Assembly (NCBI GenBank): GCA_016900015.1
Contig: JACJJM010000030.1
Location: 1 to 41,764, forward strand
Source of the DNA: Phocaeicola coprophilus
GTDB taxonomy: Bacteria > Bacteroidota > Bacteroidia > Bacteroidales > Bacteroidaceae
Reading direction: 5' to 3'
Length of the DNA: 41,764 nt
Below the pieces are notes generated by a model. It did not search any database, was not told the DNA's origin, and saw only the letters and a program-made list of their open reading frames with translations. The position numbers and the translations under genes were made by a program. Of the stretch, positions 37,419-41,764 are shown piece after piece (positions within the stretch are counted from its first letter, which is position 1; every line of letters starts with the position of its first letter).

Positions 37419-37450
37419 CAAAGATATAGCCACCTCTTCGAACATCCAAG
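37419..37450 (-). promoter_or_regulatory. Candidate promoter of the fimbrial/protease operon
   Basis: -7 box TATCTTTG (plus CAAAGATA, 37419-37426), 20-nt spacer, CTTG (plus CAAG, 37447-37450) as -33. It implies a 5' untranslated leader of about 200 nt or more before the metzincin start, room for post-transcriptional control. No flanking inverted repeats suggesting an invertible promoter were seen. Confidence 0.5.
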
Positions 37451-37871
37451 CGACAACATGCAATAACATACCGATTTAAGCGGATTTAACTACATACATA
37501 AAAAGCTATAATTATGCACTTCCGACATGCAGTATTTTCAGGACACATCACGGACACCTCTATGCTTATAGTAAAAAACGGATGACTACGCCTCTATAAA
37601 TGCCTTTAAGTTATTGTACAAATTACAATCGAGAACACCCTCTATACAGTTACAAAACTTTTCCGCATAACATCTAAGATAAACGCATCATCAGGAACTT
37701 GATAAATGCAGACATCCATCCAAATGACCATACAGACACGGCAAACAATGCCACGCTTCTGACAAGTTCCTATCCGCAGAGAACACCCCCTCTTCATCAT
37801 ACTCATAAGCATCCGGCCTCTGTGGTCATAAAACACTCCTCTCCACAGTGATTCATGCACGTTCTCCACGG

Positions 37872-37945
37872 CCTCCTTTCCGTCCGACCACGCCTTCCTT
37901 TCCGTGGTCGGCTACCCTCCTTTCCGTCCTCGCCTACCCTTTAGG
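37872..37945. repeat. Dispersed intergenic repeat, copy 3
   Basis: Three units with core CCTTTCCGT lie in a row: CCTCCTTTCCGTCCGACCAC (37872-), CCTTCCTTTCCGTGG (37893-) and CCTCCTTTCCGTCC (37916-). The first 21 nt equal 13834-13854; the third unit with its flank matches 3531-3547. Confidence 0.65.
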
Positions 37946-37975
37946 CCGTCATATCCGGATGTTGTATGACAAAAA

Positions 37976-38012
37976 AGAGGCTGTGTCGAAATGAGATTTC
38001 AACACAGCCTCT
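37976..38012 (-). terminator. Terminator of gmd-fcl
   Basis: Stem AGAGGCTGTGT (37976-37986) pairs with ACACAGCCTCT (38002-38012), extended by GAAAT/ATTTC. On the minus strand it is followed by six U residues (plus A-run 37971-37976). It lies about 50 nt after the fcl stop. Confidence 0.85.
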
Positions 38013-38064
38013 CTCGTTTCCCGTCAGGGATAATACTTTAATGCCGACATTCAAAAACTGTTTC

Positions 38065-39153
38065 TCAGCTTTTTGCAGCGACAGAAAGCATATACCAGTC
38101 ATAGAGCCGACGCACGCCTTCCTCCACTTCGATACGATGCCGCCAGCCGAGAGCATGAAGTTTGCTGACATCTGTCAGCTTGCGCATCGTGCCGTCTGGC
38201 TTTGTGGAGTCCCAACGGATTTCTCCACGGAAACCCACTGTGCCGGCTATCAGTTCAGAAAGCCGACGAATGGTGATTTCTTTTCCCGTGCCTATGTTGA
38301 TATGACAGTTGCGCACTTCCTTCGTGCCGGGAATGAACGTGTCGCGGAAGTCCACATGTTCCATGACGAAGACCGTGGCATCAGCCATCTCTTCACTCCA
38401 AAGGAATTCACGGAGCGGCGTCCCTGTGCCCCAAAGTGTGACTACCCCCGGAGCTATGCCGTAGCGTGACAGTACGGAGAGGATGTCGCCTTCGCTTGCC
38501 GTGCCGTCCACGCCCTCCACAGGACGCAGGGCGAGATCACGCCTTACCGTCTCCCAATCCCCGTCAGACAAACACTTCGACAAATGTATCTTCCGCATCA
38601 TGGCAGGCAACACATGGCTGTGTTCGAGATGGAAATTATCATTCGGCCCATACAAGTTCGTGGGCATGACGGCGATGTAGTTTGTTCCATATTGGAGATT
38701 GAGGCTCTCACACATCTTCAGGCCGGCAATCTTCGCAATGGCGTAAGGTTCGTTGGTATATTCCAGCGGGGAAGTCAGCAGTGCGTCTTCCTTCATCGGC
38801 TGTGGAGCCTCACGCGGATAGATGCAAGTGCTGCCCAGGAAGACCAGTTTCTGCACGCCGTGGCGGTAGCTCTCGCCGATGACGTTCTGCTGTATCTGGA
38901 GATTCTGCCAGATGAAGTCTGCACGGTGGGTCAGATTGGCCATGATGCCACCCACATGGGCAGCGGCCAGAATGACAGCCTCGGGACGTTCTTCATCAAA
39001 GAAACGACGCACAGCCACCCCGTCGAGCAGGTCAAGTTCGGCATGTGTATGGCCTACGAGGTTGGTGTATCCCTTCTGCTGCAAGTTGTTCCAGATGGCC
39101 GAACCCACCAGTCCCCGATGGCCGGCCACATAGATTTTTGTTTGTTTGTCCAT
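38065..39153 (-). CDS. fcl: GDP-L-fucose synthase
   Basis: Converts GDP-4-keto-6-deoxymannose to GDP-L-fucose with NADPH (epimerase/reductase). It is a 362-residue SDR-extended enzyme. The Rossmann motif is GHRGLVGSA (11-19); the catalytic triad is S108, Y137 and K141 (YAIAK). It is about 40 residues longer than E. coli Fcl (321) because of an insert around residues 205-240 (SKCLSDGDWETV...). It lies 6 nt after gmd. GDP-fucose supplies capsule and surface-protein glycosylation in Bacteroides; here no glycosyltransferases are adjacent. Confidence 0.96.
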   Translation of the reverse strand: MDKQTKIYVAGHRGLVGSAIWNNLQQKGYTNLVGHTHAELDLLDGVAVRRFFDEERPEAVILAAAHVGGIMANLTHRADFIWQNLQIQQNVIGESYRHGVQKLVFLGSTCIYPREAPQPMKEDALLTSPLEYTNEPYAIAKIAGLKMCESLNLQYGTNYIAVMPTNLYGPNDNFHLEHSHVLPAMMRKIHLSKCLSDGDWETVRRDLALRPVEGVDGTASEGDILSVLSRYGIAPGVVTLWGTGTPLREFLWSEEMADATVFVMEHVDFRDTFIPGTKEVRNCHINIGTGKEITIRRLSELIAGTVGFRGEIRWDSTKPDGTMRKLTDVSKLHALGWRHRIEVEEGVRRLYDWYMLSVAAKS

Positions 39154-39159
39154 AGTTGC

Positions 39160-40239
39160 TTAATCCATATTAGCTTTCAAGTAGAGCTTCTTTACGAAGC
39201 GCATGTCGTGGGCGACCATGATGCGCACCAGCTCTTCGAAAGAAGTCTTTTTCGGATTCCATCCCAGCAGCGTCTTTGCCTTGGTCGGGTCGCCCAGCAG
39301 TTGTTCCACCTCGCACGGACGGAAATACTTCGGATCGACTTCCACCAGGACACGCCCCGTGGCCTTGTCAATACCCTTTTCCTCGACACCTTCCCCCTCC
39401 CAACGAAGGTCAATGCCGGCCTCACGGAAAGCCAGGGTACAGAATTCACGCACGGTGTGCATCTCGCCCGTAGCGATGACAAAGTCTTCCGGTGTGTCAT
39501 GCTGGAGAATCATCCACATGCACTCCACATAGTCTTTCGCGTAGCCCCAGTCACGACGCGCGTCCATGTTGCCCAGATAAAGTTTGTCTTGGAATCCCTG
39601 CGCGATGCGGGCGGCAGCCAGCGTGATTTTGCGGGTGACAAAGTTCTCACCACGGCGCTCGCTCTCGTGATTGAAGAGGATGCCGTTCACACAATACATG
39701 CCATAGCTTTCGCGATAGTTCTTCGTAATCCAGAAGCCATACTGCTTGGCCACGCCGTAAGGCGAACGCGGATAGAAGGGAGTGGTCTCCCGCTGGGGCA
39801 CTTCCTGCACCTTCCCGAAAAGCTCCGACGTGGAAGCCTGGTAGACACGGCAGGTCTTTTCCAGACCACAGATGCGCACGGCTTCGAGCAGACGAAGCGT
39901 ACCGAGCGCATCGGCTTCAGCCGTATATTCCGGCACATCGAAACTTACTTTCACATGGCTTTGTGCTGCCAGATTGTAAATCTCGTCAGGACGGACCTGC
40001 GCGATGATACGTATGAGTGAACTGGAGTCGGTCATGTCTCCCCAGTGAAGGTCCACCAGACGGCTCTTCTTCATGTCACGCACCCATTCATCCAGATAAA
40101 GGTGCTCGATGCGGCCGGTGTTAAACGAAGACGAACGGCGCAATATACCATGTACCTCATAACCTTTCTCTAAAAGAAACTCGGCCAAAAACGAACCGTC
40201 CTGGCCTGTAATTCCTGAAATTAATGCAATCTTTTTCAT
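39160..40239 (-). CDS. gmd: GDP-mannose 4,6-dehydratase
   Basis: First step from GDP-mannose to GDP-L-fucose. It is 359 residues from the ATG at 40239. The Rossmann motif SGITGQDG starts at residue 8, so the GTG at 40269, which would add ten non-conserved residues, was not used. Other hallmarks are [38 protein letters not shown] with the active-site Thr/Glu, and [12 protein letters not shown] with Tyr/Lys. First gene of the gmd-fcl pair, divergent from manA, which suggests joint supply of the GDP-mannose branch. Confidence 0.97.
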   Translation of the reverse strand: MKKIALISGITGQDGSFLAEFLLEKGYEVHGILRRSSSFNTGRIEHLYLDEWVRDMKKSRLVDLHWGDMTDSSSLIRIIAQVRPDEIYNLAAQSHVKVSFDVPEYTAEADALGTLRLLEAVRICGLEKTCRVYQASTSELFGKVQEVPQRETTPFYPRSPYGVAKQYGFWITKNYRESYGMYCVNGILFNHESERRGENFVTRKITLAAARIAQGFQDKLYLGNMDARRDWGYAKDYVECMWMILQHDTPEDFVIATGEMHTVREFCTLAFREAGIDLRWEGEGVEEKGIDKATGRVLVEVDPKYFRPCEVEQLLGDPTKAKTLLGWNPKKTSFEELVRIMVAHDMRFVKKLYLKANMD

Positions 40240-40417
40240 GTTATCTCTTAATTTGTGACATATATTCACGAAGTTTTAGTGCCTCAAAGGAATACATATT
40301 CCACCATAAAAACAAAAGAATCCCTGACTTTCTTTCCTCCCTTACGGCTACGGCATTTCGGGACGGGACAAATCGGCCTGAGAGATGAAATAATTCCCAT
40401 TTTCTATATAGCCCTAT

Positions 40418-40437
40418 CAAATCTATGCCTATCTTTG
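40418..40437. promoter_or_regulatory. Divergent -7 boxes for gmd (-) and manA (+)
   Basis: Plus strand TATCTTTG at 40430-40437, 40 nt before manA. Minus strand TAGATTTG (plus CAAATCTA) at 40418-40425, about 180 nt before gmd. Neither has a clear -33 box. The manA box is the better supported. Confidence 0.45.
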
Positions 40438-40476
40438 CGACCTATAAGCTAATGTAAAAAGATTGTTTTTCCTTTT

Positions 40477-41445
40477 ATGTACATGATGAAATTCGACCCC
40501 ATCCTGAAGCAGACACTTTGGGGAGGAGACAAAATAAATGACTACAAACACCTGAACAACTCACTCACACATATCGGCGAGAGTTGGGAAATCTCCGGAG
40601 TGCCCGGACATGAATCCGTCGTAGCCAATGGTCCGTGGAAAGGTACGGCGTTGCCCGCGCTCATTGACCGCCTCGGTGCCGACTTGGTCGGCCGGGATAA
40701 CTACGAACGCTTCGGCACGCTATTTCCCTTATTGGTGAAATTCATCGACGCACGGCTGGACCTCTCCATACAAGTGCATCCTGATGACCGGCTGGCTCAC
40801 GAACGGCATGGTTGTCCGGGCAAGAACGAAATGTGGTACGTCATCGCAGCTGAACCGGGAGCACAACTCTGTGCCGGACTATCGCATCCCATCAGTCCGG
40901 AAGAATATGAACGCCGTATCGCTGACGGAAGCATCGAAGACGTGCTCTGCTTCCACAAGCTCCAGGCCGGCGACGTCTTCCATATCCCTGCCGGACGCGT
41001 CCATAGCATCGGGGCCGGAGCCTTCATCGCTGAGATCCAACAGACAAGCGACATCACCTACCGAATCTATGACTACAACCGCCGCGACGACAACGGCCGG
41101 CTGCGCGAATTGCATACAGAATGGGCACGCGATGCCATCGACTACACCGTGCAAGCTGACTACCGCACACACTACACCCCGCACACGAACGAACCAGTCG
41201 AACTCGTCTCGTCGCCCCACTTTACGACCTCGCTTTACGACCTAACGGAAGACATGCACTGCGACTACTCGGAGCTGGATACCTTTATCATATATATATG
41301 TACGAAAGGCGCCGCCACGCTCTGTGACGACGCCGGAGGCGAACTTGCCATCAGCCAGGGCGAGACAGTGCTCATCCCTGCCTGCACCCGCTCGGTGCAT
41401 ATCCGGCCTGACGGACATGTCTGCCTGCTGGAAAGCTGGTGTTGA
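40477..41445 (+). CDS. manA: Mannose-6-phosphate isomerase, class I
   Basis: Zinc enzyme interconverting fructose-6-P and mannose-6-P. It is a 322-residue cupin-type protein of the short class I form common in Firmicutes and Bacteroidetes. Likely metal ligands are Q99 and H101 (SIQVHPDD), E118 (KNEMWYV) and H176 (AGRVHSIG); QQTSDITYRIYDYNR is the active-site arginine segment (R196). A C-terminal small cupin follows (about 250-322). It provides mannose-6-P for GDP-mannose, which the divergent gmd-fcl genes turn into GDP-fucose. Its stop (41445) nearly touches the convergent TolC remnant. Confidence 0.95.
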   Translation: MYMMKFDPILKQTLWGGDKINDYKHLNNSLTHIGESWEISGVPGHESVVANGPWKGTALPALIDRLGADLVGRDNYERFGTLFPLLVKFIDARLDLSIQVHPDDRLAHERHGCPGKNEMWYVIAAEPGAQLCAGLSHPISPEEYERRIADGSIEDVLCFHKLQAGDVFHIPAGRVHSIGAGAFIAEIQQTSDITYRIYDYNRRDDNGRLRELHTEWARDAIDYTVQADYRTHYTPHTNEPVELVSSPHFTTSLYDLTEDMHCDYSELDTFIIYICTKGAATLCDDAGGELAISQGETVLIPACTRSVHIRPDGHVCLLESWC

Positions 41446-41448
41446 GTC

Positions 41449-41718
41449 TCAACCCGCACCTCCCAAGGCATGATAAAGCTGTATCACACCCTGTATCTCG
41501 TCATAACGGTCCTGCACGACTGTGAGCCGGGCTGACAGCAGGGACTGACGTGCGGTGATGACCTGCAGGTAGTTGACATCTGCCGAATGCTGCATCAGCA
41601 GACTGGTGTCATGCAGCGTGGCGGCAAGATGTTCCGCCTGTGCCGTGTCGAGCCGGATACGTCTGCAGTGCTGTCCCAAAGAAATTAGGTTCATCCGACA
41701 TTTCGCGTGATGCGGCAA
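41449..41718 (-). pseudogene. 3' remnant of a TolC/OprM-family outer-membrane efflux gene
   Basis: Up to 89 codons. The last about 72 residues (from RRIRLDTAQAEHLAATLHDT, from about 41664) match the C-terminal end of RND-type outer-membrane channel proteins: NYLQVITARQSLLSARL, DRYDEIQGVIQLYHALGG. Whole proteins of this family have about 450-490 residues. The upstream end is unlike the family, the frame has a TGA at 41719-41721, and no other frame continues it, so the 5' part is missing. The first codons after 41718 are therefore not a real start. It is a decayed fragment, not an active gene. Confidence 0.75.
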
Positions 41719-41764
41719 TCATGCAGTGCATATAGCCTCAATTCAAAGTATCGTTCATCCCTAA

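Larger units (their letters stand above)
37176..38064. other. Intergenic region upstream of the fimbrial/protease operon
   Basis: These 889 nt include an AT-rich upstream region (37176-37680) unlike the GC-richer genes around it, a possible promoter at 37419-37450, the third dispersed repeat (37872-37945), and the fcl terminator. A small minus-strand frame at 37642-37869 (75 codons) has no recognisable motif and was not accepted. Confidence 0.6.

Noticed and set aside
37642-37869. 75-codon minus-strand frame in the AT-rich intergenic region
   Set aside because: No motif, no promoter, and it runs into the dispersed repeat; cannot be supported as a gene.
38584-40020. Plus-strand frame of about 478 codons over fcl/gmd
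   Set aside because: Runs antisense through two conserved genes and across their junction; composition is unnatural.
41691-41764. Minus-strand open frame entering from the right edge and ending at 41691
   Set aside because: Only about 23 codons are visible and I recognise no family, so it cannot be called a gene end.

Overview
The window looks like chromosomal DNA of a gut-type Bacteroidales (probably Bacteroidaceae). Evidence: promoters fit the Bacteroidetes housekeeping sigma pattern (TTTG, about 19 nt, TAnnTTTG) rather than an E. coli -35/-10; starts lack strong Shine-Dalgarno sequences; there are Mfa/Fim-type fimbrial lipoproteins, a giant alpha-2-macroglobulin, a DUF4369/TlpA lipoprotein and an HU-like protein of Bacteroidetes type. 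I cannot name a species.

Layout. 0.1-2.1 kb: groES-groEL (minus), ending in a hairpin terminator. 2.4-3.3 kb: cysM (plus). 3.8-5.2 kb: M23 peptidase then a MerR-type regulator (minus), divergent from alaS (5.3-7.9 kb, plus) with interlocked promoters. 8.0-13.7 kb: a 1892-residue alpha-2-macroglobulin without the usual thioester motif (minus). 13.7-14.3 kb: gene-free, with a dispersed repeat and a 23-bp-period tandem array. 14.3-19.1 kb: a 1.4-kresidue acyl-CoA dehydratase activase fusion and its TetR-type regulator (minus), with a palindrome at the predicted start of transcription. 19.2-20.6 kb: nhaA. 20.7-21.9 kb: TlpA-like lipoprotein. 22.0-22.4 kb: HU-like protein. 22.4-23.25 kb: gene-free and full of short repeats and palindromes.

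23.25-29.65 kb: a complete leucine operon transcribed leftwards: promoter, 28-residue Leu/Ile-rich leader peptide, attenuator hairpin, leuA, leuC, leuD, a second synthase (possibly citramalate synthase), leuB. The last two genes are much more GC-rich than the first three. 29.8-37.2 kb: a four-gene lipoprotein operon (metzincin-type protease, two large fimbrial-type paralogues and a short paralogue), the most unusual locus here. 38.0-41.4 kb: gmd-fcl (GDP-L-fucose synthesis, minus), divergent from manA (plus); together they route fructose-6-P towards mannose-P and GDP-fucose, although the mannose-P mutase and GDP-mannose pyrophosphorylase are not in the window. 41.45-41.7 kb: the 3' remnant of a TolC-family gene.

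No tRNA, rRNA, CRISPR array, transposase or phage gene was recognised. All function calls come from motif reading; no database search was run.
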